Under the pieces are notes generated by a model. That model saw only the letters and a list, made by a program, of their open reading frames with translations. It was not told where the DNA came from and searched no databases. Source: Butyrivibrio sp. INlla14 (lineage in GTDB: Bacteria; Bacillota; Clostridia; Lachnospirales; Lachnospiraceae). Taken from it: a stretch of DNA of 64,000 bases. The position numbers were made by a program, and so were the translations under genes. Numbering within the stretch: position 1 is the first letter of the stretch; each line of letters starts with the position of its first letter. Below are positions 26,408 through 34,667 of the stretch, one piece after another. The stretch is from assembly GCF_900102515.1 (NCBI RefSeq), contig NZ_FMVS01000004.1, positions 1 to 64,000 of the forward strand, given 5' to 3'.

Positions 26408-26554
26408 ATGTCCTGCGCAACAACGCCAAAATTTACTTATGATGGTTTCAGACTTGTTGATGCAAATGAGATAAAGATGCTATGTCCTTCAGAAATAGAT
26501 AATATAAGGCACCTGGCATATACAAAAGAAGAGATTGGAGAGTCTGATGGCTAA
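26408..26554 (+). pseudogene. 48-codon fragment, C-terminal remnant of an unknown gene
   Basis: Begins inside the terminator tract; no SD. The residues (SEIDNIRHLAYTKEEIGESDG) read like the C-terminus of a cytoplasmic enzyme. It overlaps the isochorismatase remnant that follows by 8 bp, so both are probably the remains of an operon. Confidence 0.3.
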
Positions 26555-26600
26555 GGCGCTTCTTGTGATAGATGTTCAGTCTAAATACATGGCTGTATAG
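26547..26600 (+). pseudogene. N-terminal remnant of an isochorismatase-family hydrolase
   Basis: MAKALLVIDVQSKYMAV and then TAG. ALLVIDVQ-x-x-Y is the N-terminal strand and catalytic Asp of the cysteine-hydrolase/isochorismatase fold. Everything after residue 17 is gone. SD-like GGAGAG is present. Confidence 0.55.
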
Positions 26601-26637
26601 ACATGAGTATGGGGATTTTTTGAGATGATAACGCTAG

Positions 26638-26674
26638 AAAGGAGCAGAAATCTGGGGAATTCTGCTCCTTTTCG
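26638..26674 (+). terminator. intrinsic terminator
   Basis: AAAGGAGCAGAA and TTCTGCTCCTTT, a perfect 12-bp stem followed by T's. It probably ended the decayed gene. Confidence 0.8.
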
Positions 26675-26843
26675 TTTAAGTAGGGGGTGTGTATGTATCC
26701 TCAACTAGGGTATGTACTAAGTATATAGTGAGCATTGGCCTCTGTAATGAGTGGATACCGTGAAATAGCGCCTCTTAATTTTCTCCTGTCCATATATATT
26801 CTTACCAAAAGCGGCATTATACTTGATATCCATAAGGAGATCT

Positions 26844-26984
26844 ATGATTATGACTGCTAAATTAATAATGATGTTGGTACTTGTTGCAACTATTATGCCT
26901 GTAACTTTGCTTTTTGGTGTTTCTGTTTCAAGAAACGAAAAGGAAATGGAAAAAAGGAGAAAAATAGATACAGACTATGTGTGA
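26844..26984 (+). CDS. 46-residue single-span membrane protein
   Basis: ATG at 26844 with AAGGAGA upstream. One hydrophobic helix (residues ~5-27) and a basic/charged tail (EKEMEKRRKID). The last 8 bp overlap the start of the next gene (ATGTGTGA), so the two are translationally coupled. Function unknown. Confidence 0.65.
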   Translation: MIMTAKLIMMLVLVATIMPVTLLFGVSVSRNEKEMEKRRKIDTDYV

Positions 26985-27426
26985 CAAGGTACTTGCATAT
27001 CTGGCTATTATATGCGCGATGTGCGGTTTTCTTTATTGTTTTTTACATTTTCTTACTCTTTTGAGACTGAATTATAGCTGTACTAAAAAGGTTGTAGGAG
27101 AGCTTGTTGATATGGAGATAACTGTAAGGAAGGAGAAAGTCAACTGGATCTACATTTATACACCTGTTTTCAGGTATCGCTATAACCGTCACTGGTACAC
27201 TTCAAGATCGGCAATAGAGATGGTGCATGTAAAGGCAGATAAGCCACTTTACAGGATAGGTGCTAAAAAGGCTGTATATATATGTCCTGATGCTCCGGAT
27301 AAATGTATCCATAGTAGGCTACGGGGAGATAACTGCTCTCAGGACATGTCAATAATCCTTGGTCAGTACGGCGCTGGCCTTGGACTTATGCTTTTTCTTG
27401 TACTGTGCTTTGTGATCTTCAGATGA
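26977..27426 (+). CDS. DUF3592-like membrane protein
   Basis: 149 residues, transmembrane helices at both ends (~6-28 and ~125-148). The soluble part VNWIYIYTPVFRYRYNRHWYTS, then RIGAKKAVYICPDAPDKCI matches the DUF3592 pattern of a short beta domain between helices. It lies in an apparent operon of three membrane proteins (26844-27791). Unknown function. Confidence 0.7.
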   Translation: MCDKVLAYLAIICAMCGFLYCFLHFLTLLRLNYSCTKKVVGELVDMEITVRKEKVNWIYIYTPVFRYRYNRHWYTSRSAIEMVHVKADKPLYRIGAKKAVYICPDAPDKCIHSRLRGDNCSQDMSIILGQYGAGLGLMLFLVLCFVIFR

Positions 27427-27455
27427 TGCAGAGTTTTTTGGATGGGGGGATGTTT

Positions 27456-27791
27456 ATGACAGATGTATTTACAGATATTATCATACGGATTGAAGGGTGG
27501 GGATATGTACTGATTCCTGCTTTTTGCATTATTATGATGGTCCTTTTGCGTAAGAGATGGATCTACTCTCTTTGCACGGTTGCAGTGACTGTCTTTTATG
27601 CGTGGGTGGAGCTAAAGTTTATAAATTACAGGGCCCAGTTTTCTACTGATGTTGGGGGCATAGCTCTTGCACAGCTTATTTTCCCTGGGCTGTACATCAT
27701 TTTGGGACTTGTTTTTTTACTTATAGGTCTCACTGTCCTGACGAAAAAGAAAAATGGAAGGCGCGGAGAGGAATATAAAGCGCGCCATTGA
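27456..27791 (+). CDS. small integral membrane protein, unknown
   Basis: 111 residues from the ATG at 27456, chosen because GGGGGG (27444-27449) is 6 bp upstream; longer starts overlap the previous gene. Three predicted helices and a basic tail (LTKKKNGRRGEEYKARH). Third gene of the small membrane-protein cluster. Confidence 0.6.
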   Translation: MTDVFTDIIIRIEGWGYVLIPAFCIIMMVLLRKRWIYSLCTVAVTVFYAWVELKFINYRAQFSTDVGGIALAQLIFPGLYIILGLVFLLIGLTVLTKKKNGRRGEEYKARH

Positions 27792-27804
27792 ACATATTGG
27801 GGAA

Positions 27805-27842
27805 CCCCATGACCCCCTTACCCGTTTCCCGACACCCTTCCC
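27805..27842 (-). other. potential G-quadruplex in a C-rich intergenic stretch
   Basis: On the minus strand six G-runs follow each other: GGG, GGG, GGG, GGG, GGGGG, GGGG, with loops of 2-4 nt. This is unusual in such AT-rich DNA. The rest of the 227-bp gap before 28019 shows no gene. Confidence 0.5.
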
Positions 27843-28018
27843 AGGCAACGCCCACAGGGGCTTATATGTTAAAAACATAGAAAAAAAGCGCTGTAAAAGC
27901 AACTGACAATACTATATACTTGATTTTAGGCGCATTAGAGACTTTTAATGATGCAGCTTGTCTATTTCTAGACTAAGTATAAAAAACATATAAATAATGT
28001 GTATGGGGGTAGTTAGCC

Positions 28019-29053
28019 ATGTTGTTTGAAGCAATGCCCAGAGAGGAATTGGATACTCTCTTTGGTGAAAATTCTGATTTGAATAATAAAATTATTGTTA
28101 TAACACTTACTGATGGAATTTCTTTATGTGGAGAATGTGATGGACGTATTGATGGAAAATCTTTGAAGGAAGACCTGAAAAAAGGTGATTGTAATGATGA
28201 GGACAGCTTTGTTGTTTTACGCTATGGATGTATGGATCGAGAGAGAGATTTTTTCGTACCTACTGAAAGAGTGGCAGGTATAACAGAGTTTTCTTATGAG
28301 CAGCATATGTATGTTGATTTAAATGCTTACAAACCAGATATTAAGTTAGCAGAAGATATACCTTGGGCTTTAATCTATGATAGCGTTTTGCATGAGGGAG
28401 AATATAGTACTAACTATTGTTTTTATGATGTGATTTCCAAAGAGCTATATCGTAAATGTAAGGAACGAGGTTTTTTATGGAAACGTCTGGATGTCTGCCA
28501 TAACTCAATTGAAGGTTCTTTTGTTTTTGGTGCACTTAAAGCTAAAGAGGGATCTCCGATTTACATAGATTGGGAATACGTGAGCCATAAGGCAGGTGGA
28601 TTAAATAATATTGGTGGAGGATTTATGGTCTCTGCTAGTGTGGGAGTGCAGAGATCTCTTTACTACGAACATGGGAAGTTAATGCGTAAAAAAGCGGCTG
28701 ACTTTGGAACGGTATTTGAAAATAAAGAAGATTCAGTCGTTATAAATGCTTTTATTTATCACGATTTTTTTAAGAAGGTACGTGGGAAAAGAAATATCAC
28801 GATGGATGTGGAAGGCGAAGAGTGGTCTGCAGTGTTATTAAGCTCTGAGCCGATAAAAGACAAAAAAGATTTACGAGACGACAATTGGTGTGTTGGGTTT
28901 ATGAAGGATAACTGTATGCAGATTCCTAAAATGGTATTTAAGGATATACAGAAGCCTTTGAAGATTCAGGGAGAAGTTATACCGATGTCAATAGATACTG
29001 CTGTTGGCACTTCTAAAGTGTTTTTTAAGATTAGAAACATAGTAACTACATGA
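28019..29053 (+). CDS. hypothetical cytoplasmic protein
   Basis: 344 residues, no signal peptide or membrane segment. The N-terminal part is acidic (LFGENSDLNNKIIVITLTDG, DGRIDGKSLKEDLKKGDC). The middle (SHKAGGLNNIGGGFMVSAS, RSLYYEHGKLMRKKAADFG) and C-terminus (EEWSAVLLSSEPIKDK) suggest an alpha/beta protein. I recognise no family. RBS GGGGGTAG precedes 28019. The gene is isolated between two non-coding stretches. Confidence 0.7.
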   Translation: MLFEAMPREELDTLFGENSDLNNKIIVITLTDGISLCGECDGRIDGKSLKEDLKKGDCNDEDSFVVLRYGCMDRERDFFVPTERVAGITEFSYEQHMYVDLNAYKPDIKLAEDIPWALIYDSVLHEGEYSTNYCFYDVISKELYRKCKERGFLWKRLDVCHNSIEGSFVFGALKAKEGSPIYIDWEYVSHKAGGLNNIGGGFMVSASVGVQRSLYYEHGKLMRKKAADFGTVFENKEDSVVINAFIYHDFFKKVRGKRNITMDVEGEEWSAVLLSSEPIKDKKDLRDDNWCVGFMKDNCMQIPKMVFKDIQKPLKIQGEVIPMSIDTAVGTSKVFFKIRNIVTT

Positions 29054-29217
29054 TTATTGAAGCCAAGCTATTATATACTTGAAACATTATTGGTAATGTG
29101 GATGTATATTACGTAGAAGGATTTTGACAGATACTATACTGAGGCGCTAGATGTTCCTGCAGGATTTCGTTTTTAGAGATCGGTTTGAATTCAAGTCCAG
29201 TTTCAGGTATAAACGAT

Positions 29218-29249
29218 ACTAGCGCCCATCCTTTCGGACAGGCGCTAGT
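29218..29249. other. hairpin in an otherwise empty 500-bp stretch
   Basis: ACTAGCGCC and GGCGCTAGT pair perfectly around a 14-nt loop; no T-run follows. 29054-29530 shows no convincing frame on either strand. A TTTGAATTCAAGTCC stretch near 29186 looks vaguely like a T-arm, but no tRNA fold is present. Confidence 0.4.
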
Positions 29250-29559
29250 AACTCATCCCTTGGCTTGAATAAAGCATCCGCTATTCTCGCTGTAGATATT
29301 CTATTGATACCTCTGAGCTAGGCATAAGCAGCTCCCAGTATCTTTTTTCCCTCTCATAAGAACTTAAGATCCATCTCTATACTTTGGTAAAGCATCGCTA
29401 CCTTTGCTGGGATGTTTCCTATAAATACGGCTCGCCTTCTGTAAAACATAAGCTACTTGGACTGCTGTATTTTTGATGTTCTATATATTTATACGAGCAG
29501 GAAATATTTGTGGCAAAAATATTTTGAGTAGCTTTTTTTATTATTGGCAGATGCTGGTT

Positions 29560-29733
29560 TTATGCATTTTCTTCCTGCATTTCTAACAGGTGATCCAGAC
29601 AATTCATTACAAAGACCTGTTTTGGTTTGGACAGATCAGAATACTTTTTGGTTATCTCAGTCAGGGATGAGTTATCAGCTTCATTATTTTCTACATAGAA
29701 TCTTTCTGACAGGTCATCCTGAGCATCATCCAT
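29560..29733 (-). pseudogene. 57-residue remnant, C-terminal part of an unknown gene
   Basis: On the minus strand the frame MDDAQDDLSERFYV... ends LLEMQEENA. Coding-like composition (LTEITKKYSDLSKPKQVFVM). The frame stays open upstream as far as the palindrome at 29782, where it meets a stop, so an N-terminus was probably lost at that junction. It resembles the tail of HTH-type regulators, but no family is certain. Confidence 0.45.
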
Positions 29734-29781
29734 TTGGCACCGGTGCTTGTCATATTTCCGTAGAGGGAAAATATTAAAGGT

Positions 29782-29842
29782 ATCAATTATACCATCCCCA
29801 TAACTCTATTTTTTATTGAGTTATGGGGATGGTATAATTGAT
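29782..29842. repeat. 25-bp perfect inverted repeat upstream of the ATPase gene
   Basis: Arms 29782-29806 and 29818-29842 (start ATCAATTATACCATCCCC, continuing ATAACTC) are perfect complements around an 11-nt T-rich loop. The left arm and loop recur at 31367. Confidence 0.8.
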
Positions 29843-29927
29843 TTTTGGCCAATTGTTTTTTATAATAAATGGAAGAAAATGGTGAATAATCACGCGTTTC
29901 AATATAATAAATGGAGATTGAATATAT

Positions 29928-31367
29928 ATGGACAAAAATTTTATAGGCCGTGACAAAGAAATAGAAATATTGCAAAAGTATTATGAGTCAGATAAAACAG
30001 AGCTGGTTGCTGTTTATGGCAGAAGACGTGTAGGAAAGACATTCCTGATACGTGAGACTATGGAGAAATTTTTTGACTTCGAATATGTAGGCATGCATAA
30101 AACGCCAGCAAAAGATCAGCGCAGTCAATTCCAGAGAAATATAGATGCACGAACAGGTTCTAAAGGCAAGACCCCTAAGGACTGGTTCGAGGCATTTGAT
30201 AATTTAAAGCAGTATCTATTATCAACTAAGAAAAAAAAGGTTGTTGTGTTCCTTGACGAACTTCCTTGGATGGATACGCCTAAGAGTAATTTCTTAAGTG
30301 CTTTCTCCTATTTTATAAATACTTGGGGGATTAAAGATCCTATTTTAAAGCTCTTTGTTTGTGGCTCGGCAACCACTTGGATGCTAGATAAGCTGATAGG
30401 TGATAGAGGGGGCTTATATGGAAGAATAACCCGACCTGTCTATTTATCTCCATTTTCTCTGAAAGAAACAGAGGAATACCTTAACAAAGTTAAGAAAATG
30501 AAATATGGGAAGTTACAGGTTCTTAACGCATATATGATATTTGGAGGGATTCCATTTTACCTAAATATGCTGGATAATGATCAGCCTCTTTCTGTAAATG
30601 TGGATACTCTTTTCTTTTCGGTTGGTGCTCCACTGAGAACAGAGTATGAATTCCTGTTCAGATCGTTGTTTAAGGATAGCGTGAATTATAGGAAAGTGAT
30701 AGAACTCCTGGCAACTAAGCTCTGTGGACTTACCAGAGAAGAAATACTGGATGGTACTAAGATAGAAGGCGGAGAGTTAACAACTATTCTAGAAAACCTT
30801 AACTCATGTGATTTTATCAGATGCTATTCGGATCCGGTAAAAAAAGAGCGTTCAAAGGTATATCAATTGACAGATTTGTTTTCTTTGTTTTATTTAAGGT
30901 TTGTTCAGAAGAACGATGGTCAAGATGAACAGTTTTGGACCAACCTTGGTAATACTGGGAAGAAAAATGCTTGGTCTGGATATGCATTTGAACAAGTGTG
31001 CCTGCATCATATTCAACAGATAAAACAGAAACTTGGTATTAGTGGTATTTTAAGCAATGCTTATGCATGGAGCAGTAAAGCCTATACAGATAAAGATGGC
31101 AATGAATGGGATGGTGGACAAATAGATCTTATTATCGATCGAAATGATAATGTGATGAACTTGTGTGAAATGAAGTACTCTTCTGACGAATACACAATAG
31201 ATAAGGCCTATTCAGACAAGATTAGAAAAAGAACAAGTTCATTCAAGAATCAGGTGAAGACAAAAAAAGACCTTAGATGTACATTTGTAACCATAAATGG
31301 CATAAAGAAGAATGCAAATAGCAATATTGTGGATAATCAGATAGTAATGGAGGATCTATTCACATGA
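29928..31367 (+). CDS. AAA ATPase with DUF234 (PD-(D/E)XK-like) C-terminus
   Basis: 479 residues. N-terminal archaeal-type ATPase: Walker A VYGRRRVGKTFL (~25-36), Walker B VVVFLDELPWMD, sensor VCGSATTWM; middle winged-helix region (LTREEILDGTKIEGGEL). The C-terminal DUF234 keeps a nuclease-like pattern: GGQIDLIID, then LCEMKYS with E-x-K. The family is often linked to mobile DNA, but its role is not settled. Coordinates agree with an ATG at 29928 though the SD is weak. It is bracketed by copies of one palindrome and is paralogous to 48001-49434 (same length, similar motifs). Confidence 0.85.
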   Translation: MDKNFIGRDKEIEILQKYYESDKTELVAVYGRRRVGKTFLIRETMEKFFDFEYVGMHKTPAKDQRSQFQRNIDARTGSKGKTPKDWFEAFDNLKQYLLSTKKKKVVVFLDELPWMDTPKSNFLSAFSYFINTWGIKDPILKLFVCGSATTWMLDKLIGDRGGLYGRITRPVYLSPFSLKETEEYLNKVKKMKYGKLQVLNAYMIFGGIPFYLNMLDNDQPLSVNVDTLFFSVGAPLRTEYEFLFRSLFKDSVNYRKVIELLATKLCGLTREEILDGTKIEGGELTTILENLNSCDFIRCYSDPVKKERSKVYQLTDLFSLFYLRFVQKNDGQDEQFWTNLGNTGKKNAWSGYAFEQVCLHHIQQIKQKLGISGILSNAYAWSSKAYTDKDGNEWDGGQIDLIIDRNDNVMNLCEMKYSSDEYTIDKAYSDKIRKRTSSFKNQVKTKKDLRCTFVTINGIKKNANSNIVDNQIVMEDLFT

Positions 31368-31416
31368 TTATACCATCCCCATAACTCTATTTTTTTTTAT
31401 GTTAGGGGGATGGTAT
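31367..31416. repeat. imperfect inverted repeat after the ATPase gene
   Basis: Left arm and loop (ATTATACCATCCCCATAACTC...) equal those of 29782-29842 over about 29 bp; the right arm is diverged. It starts at the stop codon and could act as a terminator. Confidence 0.75.
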
Positions 31417-31531
31417 TTCTATGCTTTTCGTGTATCGAAAAACAAATGATTTTCGTTACACTTTGGGTTTATGTATAATAGGGATTGAAAGAATGTAGGA
31501 CAGTTTGTAGCTGATATGAAAGGGTAATTTT

Positions 31532-32008
31532 ATGTTGGCAATTGATCAGGCAGGAAACAAGTTGCTCGAATTTATCAATATTTCTGAAGATAAAGCCTCT
31601 TTAGATTATACTCCAATAACAGTTTGTCTTCTTGTTGTAAAAATAGAGGATGACTATCTCATGGGATTTAATCATTGGAGAAAAGCTTGGGAAATATTTG
31701 GCGGTTGTCCAGAGCCGGGCGAGGATTTACGGACCACAATGATTCGTGAAGCAAAAGAGGAACTTGGAATAGAATGTGATCCGGAATGGTTGGGGCTTGC
31801 TCACTTTGAAATACAGCCAGATTACTTTAGTGATAAGATCCGAGAAGAATACGGCGCAATTTATGGAGTATCTTTAGGAAAAGAGTATCTGTCGCAAATA
31901 GAAGAATTACGAATCGATAGAGAAGAGATCGAAGAAATAAAGCTATTAAGAGAAATTACTTCTGGTGAAATCAGGGAATTGGATAGAAGGCTAACTGAGT
32001 TTTACTAA
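31532..32008 (+). CDS. Nudix hydrolase
   Basis: 158 residues. A complete Nudix box (G-x5-E-x7-REUxEExGU) reads GCPEPGEDLRTTMIREAKEELGI (residues ~62-84). The N-terminal half gives one strand platform (PITVCLLVVKIEDDYLM). Such enzymes cleave nucleoside diphosphate derivatives, but the substrate is unknown. AAAGGGTAA and a TATAAT-like box (~31474) lie upstream. It is a different protein from the Nudix at 46483. Confidence 0.9.
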   Translation: MLAIDQAGNKLLEFINISEDKASLDYTPITVCLLVVKIEDDYLMGFNHWRKAWEIFGGCPEPGEDLRTTMIREAKEELGIECDPEWLGLAHFEIQPDYFSDKIREEYGAIYGVSLGKEYLSQIEELRIDREEIEEIKLLREITSGEIRELDRRLTEFY

Positions 32009-32118
32009 ATACAAATCGTGGCTTTTCGAACTGTTACTATAGCTGACAAAACTACGCAAAGTAGGAAATGTAACATTTCTTCATCCCATCTATAATTGCA
32101 TCAACAGGAGAAAAAAGT

Positions 32119-33009
32119 ATGGAGTGGATATCGTCATTGCAAAAGGCAATTACCTATATGGAAGAGCATCTTCTCGAAGAGATCAATTATGAAGATGTTG
32201 CAAAGCATGTGCACATTTCAAGCTATGAGTTTCATAGAGCTTTCAGCTTTCTGACAGGAACCACGGCGAATGCTTATATCCGAAATCGAAGATTATCTCT
32301 GGCCGGAAGAGAAATCGTAGATACTGATATCAGAATCACCGATATTGCACTGAAGTATGGGTACGATACACCGGAAAGTTTCACCAAGGCTTTTACCCGT
32401 TTCCATGGCATATCACCCAGTGTTGCCAGGGAAGGTAATGCCAAATTAGTACTTTTCAATCCTCTTGTAATAAAAATTACAGTAGATGGAGGAAAAACAA
32501 TGGAATACAAAATCGTAAAGGCAGAAGCGAAGAAATTTATAGCATTGGTAAGGAGTTTTAAAACAGAAATCATAAATGATGAGGCCAATCATGATGTGGC
32601 GGATTTCTGGGCAGAGTGCAATGCCAAGCAGATGCTTTCTCCTATATGGATGCTTAGGGAGGATGGAAAACGTGACCTATACGGGCTATGCTCACCAACT
32701 ACTGAAGACTCTGATACTTTTGATTATGGTATTGGAATCATCGTTGATGAGGATACTGCCGATTACAATCCGGAAGAAATCAAGAAAGCAGGCTTTAGAA
32801 TCTGGGATGTCAATCCAGGTACATATGTAGTTTTTGAGTGTAAGGGTGAAAACGGAGACTGCATAGCTAAAACCTGGTCTCAGTTTTATAAAGAGTTCCT
32901 TCCACAATCCGGCTACGAAGCATCTGAAGAGACTGATTACGAGCTTTACTTTGATAGTGAGCATGAGGACCTCTTCTGTGAACTTTGGATTCCTGTAAGA
33001 AAGAGGTAA
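32119..33009 (+). CDS. AraC-family regulator with GyrI-like effector domain
   Basis: 296 residues. The N-terminal ~105 residues carry the AraC double HTH (INYEDVAKHVHISSYEFHRAFSFLTG; ITDIALKYGYDTPESFTKAFTRFHG). The C-terminal ~155 residues are a Bacterial-transcription-activator/GyrI-like ligand pocket (KIVKAEAKKFIALVR, then DLFCELWIPVRK), as in Rob/BmrR-type proteins that sense amphipathic drugs. RBS CAGGAGA. It is followed by a chimeric remnant 3 bp away, so its original target gene may be lost. Confidence 0.9.
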   Translation: MEWISSLQKAITYMEEHLLEEINYEDVAKHVHISSYEFHRAFSFLTGTTANAYIRNRRLSLAGREIVDTDIRITDIALKYGYDTPESFTKAFTRFHGISPSVAREGNAKLVLFNPLVIKITVDGGKTMEYKIVKAEAKKFIALVRSFKTEIINDEANHDVADFWAECNAKQMLSPIWMLREDGKRDLYGLCSPTTEDSDTFDYGIGIIVDEDTADYNPEEIKKAGFRIWDVNPGTYVVFECKGENGDCIAKTWSQFYKEFLPQSGYEASEETDYELYFDSEHEDLFCELWIPVRKR

Positions 33010-33012
33010 TAG

Positions 33013-33318
33013 ATGGATAGACCAATCACAACATTGTTCATGCTTATGTCTGTTGATGGGAAAGAACAAACTGCAGAAATATTCACACATGAGCGGGGAA
33101 AGAAGATTTACTCTTTTGTTACTGATAATGAGGATATAGTTAAATATGCATTACTGCATGAACTTGTTGGAGTAGAGAGCGCTAGTAGATCAATTTATGA
33201 TAATACATACTTGGATTCTGTTTTTGCTAAAATAGATTATCCCTATAGTGCATGGCATAAGCAGGGGATTGGATTGTTTCAGTTAGATAAGATATCTGGA
33301 GAAATGAGGGATACGTGA
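33013..33318 (+). pseudogene. chimeric ORF: RibD-like reductase start joined to another gene
   Basis: 101 residues. MDRPITTLFMLMSVDGK is the start of a RibD-C-type dihydrofolate-reductase-like protein, commonly found behind such AraC genes. After residue 17 the sequence changes to an unrelated block (EIFTHERGKKIYSFVTDN, YLDSVFAKIDYPYSAWHKQG). A deletion that kept the frame is the simplest explanation. GAGG lies 6 bp before the start. Confidence 0.55.
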
Positions 33319-33689
33319 TGAAATACTATAAGGAACTTACAGCGGCAATTATCTCAGAAGACTTTTATCTGACGGATGAGATAATATCCAAAATAAAAAC
33401 AGAAGATGATTCTATTGAGTATGTCACGATGATTTTGACGTTTATGGAAAACAATCCGGATATTGATTATGGCATGCCTGGGCCGATAGTTCATTACGTG
33501 GAAAAGTATTACCAGAGCGGATATGAACAGCTACTACATGAGTCAGTTATACGAAAACCAACGGTTCATACACTATGGATGTTTAACAGAGTTATCAATG
33601 GTTCTGATAAACCAGAAAAAGAGAAGTACTTATCGTCCTTAAAAGAGATATCTAACAACATAGGCAATGTAGGGGTTATACATATCTGA
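33318..33689 (+). pseudogene. truncated immunity-like protein gene, 3' end cut by an IS
   Basis: 123 residues, start ATG at 33318 overlapping the previous stop. The fold pattern (DYGMPGPIVHYVEKYYQSGY, RKPTVHTLWMFNRVING) is known from small all-alpha proteins found with polymorphic toxins and often called immunity-like. Its last ~12 residues (NNIGNVGVIHI) are written by the antisense of the transposase fragment, so the true C-terminus was lost at about 33650. Function inferred only from similarity of pattern. Confidence 0.55.
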
Positions 33690-34322
33690 GATCAGATATC
33701 TGACTTCAAGACGTTCTTCTATGGGAATGGATGTGAAATAGGGTTCAGTGACATTTGTGCGACGGCTTCTGAGCAGATCTATAGGATCACCTGTATGGAA
33801 ATCCTGTATGACAAGAGCGTACTTACAATAATCATCCATGTCCAGAAAGACCTCATCAACTGATATGGCATCTGTCAGAGAAAGGCGGTCAAGCTTCACA
33901 TACCGGTCAAATACCTCATGTGCGAACGTATCTGAGACATTGAATCTCTTTGCAATTGATGTAGATGACTCCATGAGATCTTTGTAGGCGCTTACTATGA
34001 GCATTTCAGTAGCGTTAGACATCCTGCGGCTTTTATTCACGAACTTAAAGGATTCGTTGGTGCTGTAGTGACAGTCTGGATTGATGCAGCGCCATCTTCG
34101 CTGCTTAAGGATAAGAACGAAAGAGTAATTATCCTGTAGAATTGGATGGTTGATAGTCCTTTTCTTTACGCCACGAGAGTACATCCTGAAGCCGCATACA
34201 GGACAGAAATGAGCTGTTGGTGGTGTTTCAAGCGTAAGGACTTTGGTCTGACCTTGGACATCGATGTTGCTGATGATCACATCGTTATCTTCAAGGTCCA
34301 GTAAATCTGTGATACTATTCAT
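33639..34322 (-). pseudogene. ISL3-family transposase, N-terminal half
   Basis: 227 residues from the ATG at 34322 (RBS AAAGGAGG). ISL3 features: zinc-finger region CPVCGFRMYSRGVKKRTINHP, RRWRCINPDC, an HTH segment, and DEVFLDMDDY as the first catalytic Asp region. It stops at YVVRYLF, where a complete ~430-residue protein would go on with the second Asp and Glu. The 3' half was deleted when it met the neighbouring gene. It cannot transpose by itself. Confidence 0.88.
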
Positions 34323-34459
34323 GTATCCTCCTTTGATATTTTTGTCCAAGAAACATCATAAGAGAAGGGGGAAGTGCAGGGAATGATCCCTACATTAAAA
34401 GAACCAGGATTAGTTAGTTTCAATAACTGATTACCCCTGGTTTTGTTTATTATCACGGT

Positions 34460-34537
34460 AGACCCTCAAACCAAACCCTCAAACCAGACCCTCAAAGTAG
34501 CCCCTCACGACAGACCCTCAAACTAGACCCTCAAAAA
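34460..34537. repeat. six tandem 13-bp repeats (AGACCCTCAAACC)
   Basis: Six consecutive 13-bp units with 0-5 changes each: AGACCCTCAAACC, AAACCCTCAAACC, AGACCCTCAAAGT, AGCCCCTCACGAC, AGACCCTCAAACT, AGACCCTCAAAAA. They lie between the IS remnant and the DUF3592 gene. The period is not a multiple of 3 and there is no open frame. Confidence 0.9.
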
Positions 34538-34667
34538 CTTTGAATACCCTCAGTTTATTAGGCTGATCATTCTTGTTTTTTACTAACAATTAATAAAATT
34601 TTAAGCCAATTGCTAAACGCATAAATGTTATAATGTTATTAATATCTAAATAACATGGAGGTGGCAG

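Noticed and set aside
29170..29250. A possible tRNA
   Set aside because: A T-arm-like stretch and a GC hairpin are present, but no acceptor stem or anticodon arm can be folded.
29544..29777. A plus-strand frame of 77 codons
   Set aside because: The opposite strand carries a more coding-like frame (29560-29733), and the plus frame has no SD and odd composition.
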